A stretch of 9,400 bases of DNA from JAUYQR01 sp031377265 (GTDB taxonomy: Bacteria > Pseudomonadota > Alphaproteobacteria > Rhodobacterales > Rhodobacteraceae). The stretch's first letter is position 1. Each line of letters begins with the position of its first letter. The stretch lies in contig NZ_JANMET010000112.1 in NCBI RefSeq assembly GCF_031377265.1, positions 1 through 9,400 on the forward strand, read 5' to 3'. Positions 1-5,652 of this stretch are shown piece after piece. Position numbers and translations under genes: made by a program. The notes under the pieces were generated by a model, which worked only from the letters and a program-made list of their open reading frames with translations, had not been told where the DNA came from and searched no databases.

Positions 1-110
1 GGGGGGGGGTGGGGCCATGGTGGTTGGGGGTGTGGGGACGGGAGTTGGGGCTTGGGGCTCGTGTGAAGACTTGGGGCTCGCGTGAAGACTTGGGGCTCGC
101 GTGAAGAATT
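1..110. other. G-rich low-complexity stretch, no gene seen
   Basis: The + strand carries G runs of four or more at 1-9, 11-14, 26-30, 34-37, 47-50, 54-57, 73-76 and 92-95, with very little A or T until about base 100. The runs at 26-57 are separated by loops of 3, 9 and 3 bases, a spacing that could in principle form a G-quadruplex. Short open frames exist, such as an ATG at 17 leading to a TGA at 83, but they encode only Gly/Val-rich peptides and look like chance. The composition differs from the rest of the window, so a contig edge or assembly artefact is possible. Confidence 0.6.
51..107. repeat. Three tandem copies of a 19-bp unit
   Basis: The unit CTTGGGGCTCGCGTGAAGA occurs head to tail at 51-69, 70-88 and 89-107. 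The first copy differs only by T for C at base 62. The period of 19 is not a multiple of three, so the array is not a coding repeat. It lies 64 bases before the methyltransferase start. It could be a replication-slippage product or the edge of a longer array to the left of the window. Confidence 0.85.
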
Positions 111-130
111 AACTCTGAGTCTGGCAGCCA

Positions 131-154
131 TCTTGCTATTCTTTCGCAGCAAGA
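131..154 (+). other. Small inverted repeat in methyltransferase leader
   Basis: TCTTGCT at 131-137 is the exact reverse complement of AGCAAGA at 148-154, leaving a 10-base loop. It ends 16 bases before the ATG at 171 and just before the AGGA ribosome binding site at 160-163. It may be a leader hairpin or an operator. The stem is only 7 bp and it could be chance. Confidence 0.3.
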
Positions 155-170
155 GCAGCAGGACCATGTG

Positions 171-809
171 ATGACCGACGAGCTTCCCCAGACCAAGGCT
201 GCACGGGTCGATTGGGTGATCCGCGCGCCCGATAACGCGGAGATGCGCCGCCGCTATGACATCTGGGCGAATGCCTATGACAGCGATGTAGGTGCGGTGG
301 AGGATTACCTTGCGCCGATGGAGGTTGCAAAGGTTGTCGGGCAGGTCCTGGAGCGGTCTGCGCGGATTTTGGATGCCGGGGCGGGGACGGGGCTTTTGGG
401 TCAGGCGTTGAAAGACAGTGGCTTTCATAACATTGTCGCGGTCGATTATTCGGACCAGATGTTGGAGATTGCACGAGGGAAGGCGATCTATACCGAACTG
501 CACATCTGCGATCTGAACAACGCAACCGCGTTTGCTCCCGCGTCCTTCGATGCGGTCGTGACTTGCGGGACAACCTCGCAGATGCCCTCTGCCAGCTTGC
601 GCGAATTTGCCCGGCTTTTGCGACCCGGGGGCAGCATCGTCTTTGCCGTCCTCCCCGAAGCTTGGGAAAGCTGCGGCTGGGCCGTCATCATGAAGGAGCT
701 GGAGGCGGCACATCGCCTGACGCTGGGCAGTCGAGGCGTCCCTTTCCAGATGATGCCGACCACCGAACCAGACTTCATGTGCGAAATCTGGGTGCTGAAG
801 GCGACCTGA
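171..809 (+). CDS. Class I SAM-dependent methyltransferase (METTL27/WBSCR27-like)
   Basis: A 212-residue soluble protein with a full Rossmann-type methyltransferase core. Motif I, ILDAGAGTGLLG, lies at residues 66-77 and binds S-adenosylmethionine. The acidic end of strand 2 is in VAVDYSDQML (89-98), SFDAVVTCGT (125-134) is the strand 4 region, and LLRPGGSIVF (149-158) is the usual post-motif loop. The N-terminal YDIWANAYDSDV (29-40) resembles the start of METTL27-type methyltransferases, whose substrate I do not know. I chose the ATG at 171 because AGGA at 160-163 is well placed; a GTG at 168 would add one residue. It points toward fabA on the other strand and has no operon partner in view. 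The methyltransferase call is firm; the substrate cannot be read from the sequence. Confidence 0.88.
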   Translation: MTDELPQTKAARVDWVIRAPDNAEMRRRYDIWANAYDSDVGAVEDYLAPMEVAKVVGQVLERSARILDAGAGTGLLGQALKDSGFHNIVAVDYSDQMLEIARGKAIYTELHICDLNNATAFAPASFDAVVTCGTTSQMPSASLREFARLLRPGGSIVFAVLPEAWESCGWAVIMKELEAAHRLTLGSRGVPFQMMPTTEPDFMCEIWVLKAT

Positions 810-908
810 GCAGGTTGGCGCGCGTCCATGGCAAATCATGCGTCCGGGACAGGGGAAAATCGGCGGGCGGCGGGTTCGCTGCTGTTTCTCCGAGGGCCGA
901 CTGCGGGT

Positions 909-936
909 GCCGGGGTTACGCGCGCCGGGGTTACGC
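909..936. repeat. 13-bp direct repeat duplicating the fabA stop codon
   Basis: GCCGGGGTTACGC occurs at 909-921 and again at 924-936, a period of 15 bases. Each copy holds TTA, which is TAA on the minus strand. The copy at 931-933 is the fabA stop and the copy at 916-918 is in frame 15 bases downstream, so fabA ends in two spaced in-frame TAA codons. The arrangement looks like a local tandem duplication. Confidence 0.8.
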
Positions 937-1440
937 CTCGCTCAACGCGACCTTCATGTCCTTGACCAGATAGATCACCTCGCCATCCGCCTCGACCCGG
1001 CCATCGGCGACGCCCATGGTCAGCCGCCGGGTGGTCAGCGCTTTGGTGAAATCAACGTGGTAGGTCAGCTTCTTGCGGTCAGGCCGCACCATCCCGGTCA
1101 GCTTTACCTCGCCCACGCCAAGCGCGTAGCCGCGACCCAGCCAACCCCGCCAGCCAAGGTTGAAGCCGGTCAGTTGCCAGAGCCCGTCGAGGCCAAGGCA
1201 GCCGGGCATGATCGGATTGCCGGGGAAGTGGCAGGCAAAGAACCACAGGTCGGGCGTGATGTCGAATTCGGCCACCACATGGCCCTTGCCGTGTGCGCCG
1301 CGATCTTCCGAGATGTCGGTGATGCGGTCCATCATCAGCATCGGGGGTTCGGGAAGCTGGGCGTTTCCGGGGCCGAACAGCTCGCCCCGGGCGCAGGCAA
1401 GCAGCGCCTCCTTGTCGAAATATGTCGGAAAAGACGCCAT
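931..1440 (-). CDS. fabA: 3-hydroxydecanoyl-ACP dehydratase/isomerase FabA
   Basis: FabA dehydrates 3-hydroxydecanoyl-ACP and isomerises the trans-2 product to cis-3-decenoyl-ACP, the branch point to unsaturated fatty acids in type II fatty acid synthesis in the cytoplasm. The 169-residue length matches the family. The hot-dog fold active site is clear: the catalytic His is H71 in CHFPGNPIMPG and the catalytic Asp is D85 in LGLDGLWQL. The N-terminal LFGPGNAQLPEPPMLMMDRI (21-40) is also typical. I chose the ATG at 1438-1440 because it gives the usual N-terminus MASFPTYFDKEALL; an open frame continues upstream to 1590 but looks non-coding and overlaps the divergent gene. FabB normally works with FabA and is usually adjacent in Rhodobacterales, as I recall; it is not downstream here. 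Confidence 0.95.
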   Translation of the reverse strand: MASFPTYFDKEALLACARGELFGPGNAQLPEPPMLMMDRITDISEDRGAHGKGHVVAEFDITPDLWFFACHFPGNPIMPGCLGLDGLWQLTGFNLGWRGWLGRGYALGVGEVKLTGMVRPDRKKLTYHVDFTKALTTRRLTMGVADGRVEADGEVIYLVKDMKVALSEA

Positions 1441-1454
1441 CCCTTGTGGTCCCC

Positions 1455-1480
1455 TGCTAGGTGTTTGCATATCCCTAGCA
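1455..1480. promoter_or_regulatory. Palindromic candidate operator upstream of fabA
   Basis: TGCTAGG at 1455-1461 and CCTAGCA at 1474-1480 are exact reverse complements separated by 12 AT-richer bases. The element lies 15 bases upstream of the fabA start, in the 134-bp divergent region shared with the transporter. Its size and position fit a repressor site or a leader hairpin. No regulator can be named from the sequence. Confidence 0.45.
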
Positions 1481-1574
1481 CCCGGCGAGGAAGGGTGGCA
1501 AGGGTCGGGGCATGCCCTGCCTTGACGTTGCATAAAGCCTGGCTTTGGGTGGCCGCAGCAAGCAGGGGTGATCG

Positions 1575-2819
1575 ATGACGATTCTGGCACGGTTCATTGC
1601 GGCAAGTGGCCTTGCCAACCTCGCGGATGGTGTGGCCGTGGTGGCCTGGGCCTGGGTGGCCTCGCTGCTCACGCGCGATGCGTTGCTCATAGCGCTGGTG
1701 CCGGTGGCGTTGCGCCTGCCGTGGTTCCTGCTGGCGCTGCCTGCCGGGGTGGTGACAGACCGGGTGGATCGGCGGCGGTTGATCCTGTGGATGGACGCGC
1801 TGCGCGGACTGGCCTTTGCGGTGGCGGCACTGGCGCTCTGGCTGGCCATGCCGCTTTCGCCGGCGCCAGCAACGGGACTATCGGCGCCGGGTCTGTTTGC
1901 GCTGATCTGCGGCGCGGCGCTGATCGTGGGCGGGGCGGAAGTGTTTCGCGACAATGCCGCACAAACCATGCTGCCGGCGCTGGTCCCACACACTGCGTTG
2001 GAACGCGCAAACGGGCGGCTGTGGAGCGTGGAACTGGTGGCCAATTCGCTGATCGGTCCGGCATTCGGCGCGTTCCTGATTGCGTTCGCCCTGCCGCTGC
2101 CCTTTGCCCTGAACGCGGCCGCTTATGGCGCAGCGGTCCTGCTGGTGCTGGGTATCAGCGGCAGCTTTCGCCCGGTCCAGACGGCACCGCGCAACTGGCG
2201 GGCAGAACTGCGGCAGGGGCTGGCCTTTCTGCGCACAGCGCCGCTGTTGCGCAGTCTGGCCTGGACGACCGGGGCCTGGAACCTGCTGCACCAGATGGTG
2301 TTGATCGCCCTTGTGCTGCATGCGCAAGAAAACCTTGGCCTTGGCGCACAGGTCTATGGCCTGGTGCTGGCTGGCGGCGCGATTGGCGGCATACTTGGCA
2401 GCCTGATGGGCGAGCGGATCGTGCGCGCCTTGGGCCCGGCCCGCACCACGCAATGGATGCTTGCTACCTCCGCCCCCGCCTTTGCGCTGATGGCCTTGGC
2501 ACCCGGCGCACTGACCCTGGCACTTGTCTTCGCGGTGTTCGAGTTTTCGGGGCTGACGTGGAACATCGTGTCCGTCAGCACCCGGCAGCGGATGATTCCC
2601 GATGCGCTTCTCGGTCGTGTGAACAGTCTGTACCGGCTGCTTGCCTGGGGGATGATGCCGGTGGGCCTGATCCTATCGGGCCTGATCGTGCGCCTCACGG
2701 AAGGGCCGTTGCCGCGCGATGTGGCCCTGACGCTGCCGTTCTGGGCGGCGGCGCTGGGCGCTGTTGCACTGACTGCGGCGGCATGGCGTGCGCTGGGTCG
2801 GGGCTTTGCCGATGGCTGA
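1575..2819 (+). CDS. MFS transporter, EntS/MFS_3-like
   Basis: A 414-residue integral inner-membrane protein with many hydrophobic segments, consistent with the 10 to 12 helices of a major facilitator. The loop between helices 2 and 3 carries a motif A-like sequence, GVVTDRVDRRR, at residues 58-68. The mid-protein stretch EVFRDNAAQTMLPALV followed by ERANGRLWSVE is typical of the MFS_3 group, which includes the enterobactin exporter EntS and many predicted multidrug or metabolite exporters. The start at 1575 has AGGGG at 1564-1568, six bases away. It sits between fabA and irr, and 82 bases separate it from irr, which has its own promoter. An iron-related export role is tempting from the neighbour but not shown; the substrate is unknown. 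Confidence 0.88.
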   Translation: MTILARFIAASGLANLADGVAVVAWAWVASLLTRDALLIALVPVALRLPWFLLALPAGVVTDRVDRRRLILWMDALRGLAFAVAALALWLAMPLSPAPATGLSAPGLFALICGAALIVGGAEVFRDNAAQTMLPALVPHTALERANGRLWSVELVANSLIGPAFGAFLIAFALPLPFALNAAAYGAAVLLVLGISGSFRPVQTAPRNWRAELRQGLAFLRTAPLLRSLAWTTGAWNLLHQMVLIALVLHAQENLGLGAQVYGLVLAGGAIGGILGSLMGERIVRALGPARTTQWMLATSAPAFALMALAPGALTLALVFAVFEFSGLTWNIVSVSTRQRMIPDALLGRVNSLYRLLAWGMMPVGLILSGLIVRLTEGPLPRDVALTLPFWAAALGAVALTAAAWRALGRGFADG

Positions 2820-2836
2820 GCGGCGCCCGATACCGA

Positions 2837-2850
2837 TTTTCAATTGAAAA
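2837..2850. promoter_or_regulatory. 14-bp perfect palindrome over irr -35 box
   Basis: TTTTCAATTGAAAA is self-complementary over all 14 bases and contains the proposed irr -35 hexamer TTGAAA (2844-2849). A bound dimer here would block RNA polymerase. Fur-family and Rrf2-type regulators bind AT-rich palindromes of this size, so it is a candidate site for autoregulation or another iron regulator. I have not matched it to a defined consensus. Confidence 0.5.
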
Positions 2851-2873
2851 AAGCCTGTCGCGCACCCTATATA
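2844..2873 (+). promoter_or_regulatory. Predicted sigma-70-type promoter of irr
   Basis: TTGAAA at 2844-2849 (5 of 6 to TTGACA) is followed after 18 bases by TATATA at 2868-2873 (4 of 6 to TATAAT). The expected start point near 2880 leaves a leader of about 20 bases before the ATG at 2902, which argues against the upstream GTG at 2881. The -10 box is inside a second palindrome, CCTATATAGG (2866-2875). Confidence 0.6.
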
Positions 2874-2901
2874 GGAACCAGTGCAGGAAAGACGGGCGGC
2901 A

Positions 2902-3318
2902 ATGACAGTCATCGACGCGGATCGCGGGGCGGAATGGTTGCGCAACGGCGGGCTTCGTCCGACGCGCCAGCGGCTGACACTGGCCACCTTGCTGGTCGGC
3001 GACGGCGAAAACCGCCATGTCACTGCCGAAAGCCTGCACCTGTCCGCAAGCCAGTCAGACGAAAAGGTCAGCCTTGCCACCGTTTACAACACGCTGCGGG
3101 CTTTCTGCGAGGCTGGACTGATGAACGAGGTCGTGGTTGACGGCTCGAAAAGCTATTTCGACACCCGGACCGATGACCACCCGCATTTCTACTGGGAAGA
3201 CAGCCACAGTCTGACCGACGCGCCGAATGACCAGTTGCAGATCGCGGGCCTGCCGCAAGCCCCCGAGGGGATGGAGATCGCCCGTGTCGACGTGGTGATC
3301 CGGCTGCGGCGCGCCTGA
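2902..3318 (+). CDS. irr: Iron response regulator Irr (Fur superfamily)
   Basis: A 138-residue Fur-family transcription factor. The N-terminal winged helix includes NGGLRPTRQRL (15-25) and the recognition helix VSLATVYNTLRAF (56-68), both typical of Irr. The later DDHPHFYWED (91-100) is the Irr histidine region, with H93 and H95 matching the HxH haem/metal site; many Irr proteins have HHH here and this one has HPH. There is only one cysteine (C69) and no C-terminal CxxC pair, which argues against Fur, Zur or PerR. The N-terminal GCPWHD haem motif of Bradyrhizobium Irr is absent. In alphaproteobacteria Irr represses or activates iron and haem genes when iron is low and is destabilised or inactivated by haem. 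ATG 2902 has AGGAAAG at 2885-2891; GTG 2881 is a less likely start. Confidence 0.9.
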   Translation: MTVIDADRGAEWLRNGGLRPTRQRLTLATLLVGDGENRHVTAESLHLSASQSDEKVSLATVYNTLRAFCEAGLMNEVVVDGSKSYFDTRTDDHPHFYWEDSHSLTDAPNDQLQIAGLPQAPEGMEIARVDVVIRLRRA

Positions 3319-3334
3319 TAGCCTTTAGGGCTGC

Positions 3335-3351
3335 TCTTGGGAAAAATACTC
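3335..3351 (-). repeat. Short GAGTATTTTT-type intergenic motif
   Basis: Read on the minus strand this is GAGTATTTTTCCCAAGA, lying between the convergent irr and desaturase genes. From memory, sequences beginning GAGTATTTTTGG and running into AAGATGAA recur after genes in many Rhodobacterales genomes. The match here is partial, so the assignment is tentative. Its function is not known to me; a role in transcript ends is plausible. Confidence 0.35.
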
Positions 3352-3366
3352 AAGAAATCCTGAGCT

Positions 3367-3386
3367 GATCCGGGCTATGCCCGGTC
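3367..3386. terminator. Hairpin between convergent irr and desaturase
   Basis: CCGGGC (3370-3375) pairs with GCCCGG (3379-3384) around a TAT loop, and two more pairs can form beyond a bulged T at 3369. No T run follows directly on either strand, so it is not a classical intrinsic terminator. On the minus strand a T-rich stretch lies 20-30 bases further on (3342-3346). It may still stabilise or end one or both transcripts. Confidence 0.35.
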
Positions 3387-3433
3387 GGCGAGGCAAAAGA
3401 CCAGCGGCGGAACGCTGCTCCGTTTGAAAACCG

Positions 3434-4468
3434 TCAGGCGGCGCGGCGCGCGTCGGCCCAGCCCAGAAGTCGCCGGCTCTTCTCGTCCCACAGATGCAGG
3501 CGTGCGTTCACCAGGCTTTGGCGGATCGTCATCCGTTGTGCCTGTGCCAGCGGCGGGAAGTCGCGCAGCACTTCGGGCAGCCGGTAGAACGGCAGGCGGC
3601 TTTGCAAGTGATGCACGTGATGCATGCCAAGATTGGCCGTCATCCATTGCAGCGGCTGTGGCAGCACGTAATGCGACGACCCGTGCAGGGCCGCGTCATG
3701 CAGCGACCAGTCGGTTTCGTGATCCCACTGGGTGGCCTCGAACTGGTGCTGGACGTAGAACAGCCAGACCCCGATGGTGGCGCCGATCAGCACCGAAGGT
3801 AGCCAGATTGCAAAGATCGCGGCAAAGCCACCCATGAACCACAGCGCCACAAACACCGCCAGCAGGCAGACGTTGGTGGCCATCGCCGATACCCAGTAGC
3901 TTAGCCCTGCTGTCATCAGCCCCACCGGCAGCCGGTTGTTGAGCACGAACAGCCAGGCTGGCCCAAGGCCGAACATCACCGCCGGATTGCGGTACAGTCG
4001 ATAGCCGAACCGCCCCCAGGGGCTGCGGGCGCGATATTCCGCGACGGTCAGTGTCACCACATCACCGATGCCGCGCCGGTCAAGGTTGCCAGCGCTGGAG
4101 TGGTGCACCGAGTGCAACCTGCGCCAGACATCATAGGGTGTCAGCGTCAGGCACCCCAAGGCGCGGCCGACCCAGTCATTCATCGCCCGGCTGGCGAAAA
4201 ACGCGTTGTGTCCGCAATCATGCTGAATGGCGAACAGCCGCACCAGGAACGCCCCGATCGGCAAAGACAGCGCCAGCGACGCCAGCCAGTGCCACTGCAG
4301 CGCCACCAAGGCCAGCGCCCAAAACGCGAAGTAGGCCAGCAGGGTCACCCCAAGCTCCCACAAACTGCGGTTCCACGACGGATCGCGATAGCGTGCAAGA
4401 ATTGCCACCCAATCACGGGCTGCCCGGGGTTCAGACCCTTGGGCGGAAGTCGAAGTGTCGGGGATCAA
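3434..4468 (-). CDS. Membrane fatty acid desaturase
   Basis: An integral membrane di-iron desaturase that would introduce a double bond into acyl chains of membrane lipids using oxygen. Counting from a TTG at 4468 (344 residues), the three histidine boxes are HDCGH (83-87), HSVHH (119-123) and HHVHH (283-287), with hydrophobic segments at about 41-80 and 195-240. HDAALHGSSHY (257-267) is also typical of this bacterial group. The TTG start is preferred because GGAAAGG (4476-4482) lies seven bases upstream and the residue sequence then begins in the way I expect for relatives. The frame is open to a GTG at 4612, which would add 48 low-complexity residues. The same-strand gene upstream ends at 4625, so cotranscription is possible. 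Regiospecificity cannot be read. Confidence 0.88.
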   Translation of the reverse strand: MIPDTSTSAQGSEPRAARDWVAILARYRDPSWNRSLWELGVTLLAYFAFWALALVALQWHWLASLALSLPIGAFLVRLFAIQHDCGHNAFFASRAMNDWVGRALGCLTLTPYDVWRRLHSVHHSSAGNLDRRGIGDVVTLTVAEYRARSPWGRFGYRLYRNPAVMFGLGPAWLFVLNNRLPVGLMTAGLSYWVSAMATNVCLLAVFVALWFMGGFAAIFAIWLPSVLIGATIGVWLFYVQHQFEATQWDHETDWSLHDAALHGSSHYVLPQPLQWMTANLGMHHVHHLQSRLPFYRLPEVLRDFPPLAQAQRMTIRQSLVNARLHLWDEKSRRLLGWADARRAA

Positions 4469-4475
4469 GGGTGCG

Positions 4476-4482
4476 CCTTTCC
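4476..4482 (-). promoter_or_regulatory. Ribosome binding site supporting the TTG start of the desaturase
   Basis: On the minus strand GGAAAGG sits seven bases before TTG 4468. The only competing start, GTG 4612, has just a GGGG five bases upstream. This site is the main reason to choose the shorter protein. Confidence 0.5.
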
Positions 4483-4624
4483 GTTGCGTGCCGCACCCTA
4501 GACTGTATTGCGCAGGCCGCAAAGCCCTCTCTGCCTGTGACGTATGGTCCGGGGTCGGAACGGTTGCTTCGGGTTGCGCCGCAGTCACGGCGGGCCGATG
4601 GGTGGCGTGCACCGGTACCCCGGG

Positions 4625-5494
4625 TCAGAACCATTGCCCCGGTTCCATCAGCCCAAGGTCCATCAGTTGCTGGCTGTGCCAGTTGAACGCGACGGAGTTG
4701 TGCCAACGGAACGTGGGAATGGAAAACAGCGATCCGGGGTTGGTGCGCAGCGCTTTGGCGGTGCGGAACGAACAGACAGCCGCTGTCAGGTTGTTGTGCC
4801 AGGCGCAGGCGTAGGTATTCATTTCTTCGTCAGACAGGGTGAAGTCGGGGTGCAGCCGCAACCCCTTTTTTGCGCGAAACAGTGAAATCCGGTCGATCTT
4901 GCGGCGTGGCCAGGGGATGTGTTCTTCGAACCGCCAACGCAGGCCGCCAAAGAAATCAAGCTGGCGATCCTTGGTTTGCCAGCCCTTGGCGGCGTCCTCC
5001 CTGGCCAGCGCGTAATAGCCTGACCGGTCCAGCCATGCGTCGTCCAAGGCCACCGCATTGCTGTTGCGACCAAGATCGCCGGCATAAAGATCCACCACAT
5101 AGGTCAACATCGCATCCCGACGCTCTTCTGTGTGGAAGGTCAGCATTTCGCGCACCGACCGGGTCTCGCAGAACGGAAAGAACAGGAATTCGGTGTTGTA
5201 GCAGTAGTGAATCCAGACGCCCGCAAGCGCATCGATGAACTGGTTCACCGCATTCGACAGGGCGGCTTCGGCAAATACATCATGGGTGACGACATGCACA
5301 TTGTGTTCCATCTCATCGCCAAGGCTTATGCCTTCGGGGATCAGCAGCACCACATCGCGAAAGCCGATCTTGAACTGGTGGCGCAGGGATGCGTCCAGCT
5401 CCACCTCGTCTTCGGCCATCATCAGACACAGCGGCCCGGTGGCCAGCGCCGGCCCGGCCTGTTCCAGAAGTCTGGCAATCGACGAATAGCGCAT
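4625..5494 (-). CDS. Putative GT2-like (Glyco_tranf_2_4-type) protein
   Basis: A 289-residue protein without signal peptide or membrane helices. The opening region LMMAEDEVELDASLRHQF, followed by IGFRDVVLLIPEG (about 24-55), resembles the nucleotide-sugar-binding start of glycosyltransferases that carry a K/A-N/D-E motif and the 'hHlalGvd' pattern. Where such enzymes have a DxDEF motif, this protein has YNTEFLFFPFCE (99-110), so the usual metal-binding aspartates are absent. The C-terminal half has conserved-looking blocks such as FFGGLRWRFEEHIPW (181-195) and PTFRWHNS (260-267). I recall close relatives in Rhodobacterales annotated as glycosyltransferase family 2 or hypothetical. The ATG at 5494 has only a weak GGGA upstream. 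It is divergent from miaB and on the same strand as the desaturase. Function is uncertain; a sugar-transfer role is inference only. Confidence 0.7.
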   Translation of the reverse strand: MRYSSIARLLEQAGPALATGPLCLMMAEDEVELDASLRHQFKIGFRDVVLLIPEGISLGDEMEHNVHVVTHDVFAEAALSNAVNQFIDALAGVWIHYCYNTEFLFFPFCETRSVREMLTFHTEERRDAMLTYVVDLYAGDLGRNSNAVALDDAWLDRSGYYALAREDAAKGWQTKDRQLDFFGGLRWRFEEHIPWPRRKIDRISLFRAKKGLRLHPDFTLSDEEMNTYACAWHNNLTAAVCSFRTAKALRTNPGSLFSIPTFRWHNSVAFNWHSQQLMDLGLMEPGQWF

Positions 5495-5528
5495 GACGGT
5501 CCCGGGTTGTCGGCCAATTGTGCAGGTC

Positions 5529-5542
5529 GCGGTTGCAACCGC
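5529..5542. promoter_or_regulatory. 14-bp perfect palindrome in the GT2-like/miaB divergent region
   Basis: GCGGTTGCAACCGC is self-complementary over 14 bases. It lies 35 bases upstream of the GT2-like gene and about 110 bases upstream of miaB. A second related palindrome with the same GTTGC and GCAAC halves lies at 5586-5595. Such a pair in a divergent promoter region is a candidate operator. Confidence 0.45.
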
Positions 5543-5585
5543 TGCCAGACTCGGTCAAGCGCGCGGCCATTGCAAGGGGCGCGCA

Positions 5586-5595
5586 GTTGCGCAAC
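5586..5595. promoter_or_regulatory. 10-bp palindrome overlapping possible miaB -35
   Basis: GTTGCGCAAC is self-complementary and shares its half-sites with the palindrome at 5529-5542, centre to centre 55 bases apart. It overlaps the TTGCGC (5587-5592) that could serve as the miaB -35 box, followed after 18 bases by TAAAAG (5611-5616). The promoter match is weak on its own. Confidence 0.35.
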
Positions 5596-5652
5596 CGGGT
5601 GGTTTCACGCTAAAAGCGCACCTCCCGGAGCAAGCCTGCCGGAATGGACCCA

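Noticed and set aside
17..85. Short open frame starting at ATG 17
   Set aside because: It encodes a 22-residue Gly/Val-rich peptide in low-complexity G-rich DNA, without a ribosome binding site that stands out from the G runs.
51..107. CRISPR-like array
   Set aside because: The 19-bp units are directly adjacent with no spacers and there are no cas genes.
838..1578. Open frame of 246 codons on the + strand opposite fabA
   Set aside because: It is antisense to an unmistakable fabA and shows no domain features.
1568..2905. Long + strand open frame of 445 codons overlapping the transporter
   Set aside because: Its translation is Gly/Arg/Ala-rich with no recognisable motif, while the overlapping frame at 1575-2819 encodes a clear MFS protein. 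It is a high-GC shadow frame.
4469..4612. Extension of the desaturase to GTG 4612
   Set aside because: The extra 48 residues are low-complexity and unlike the start of the family, and the TTG at 4468 has a better ribosome binding site. It is not fully excluded.
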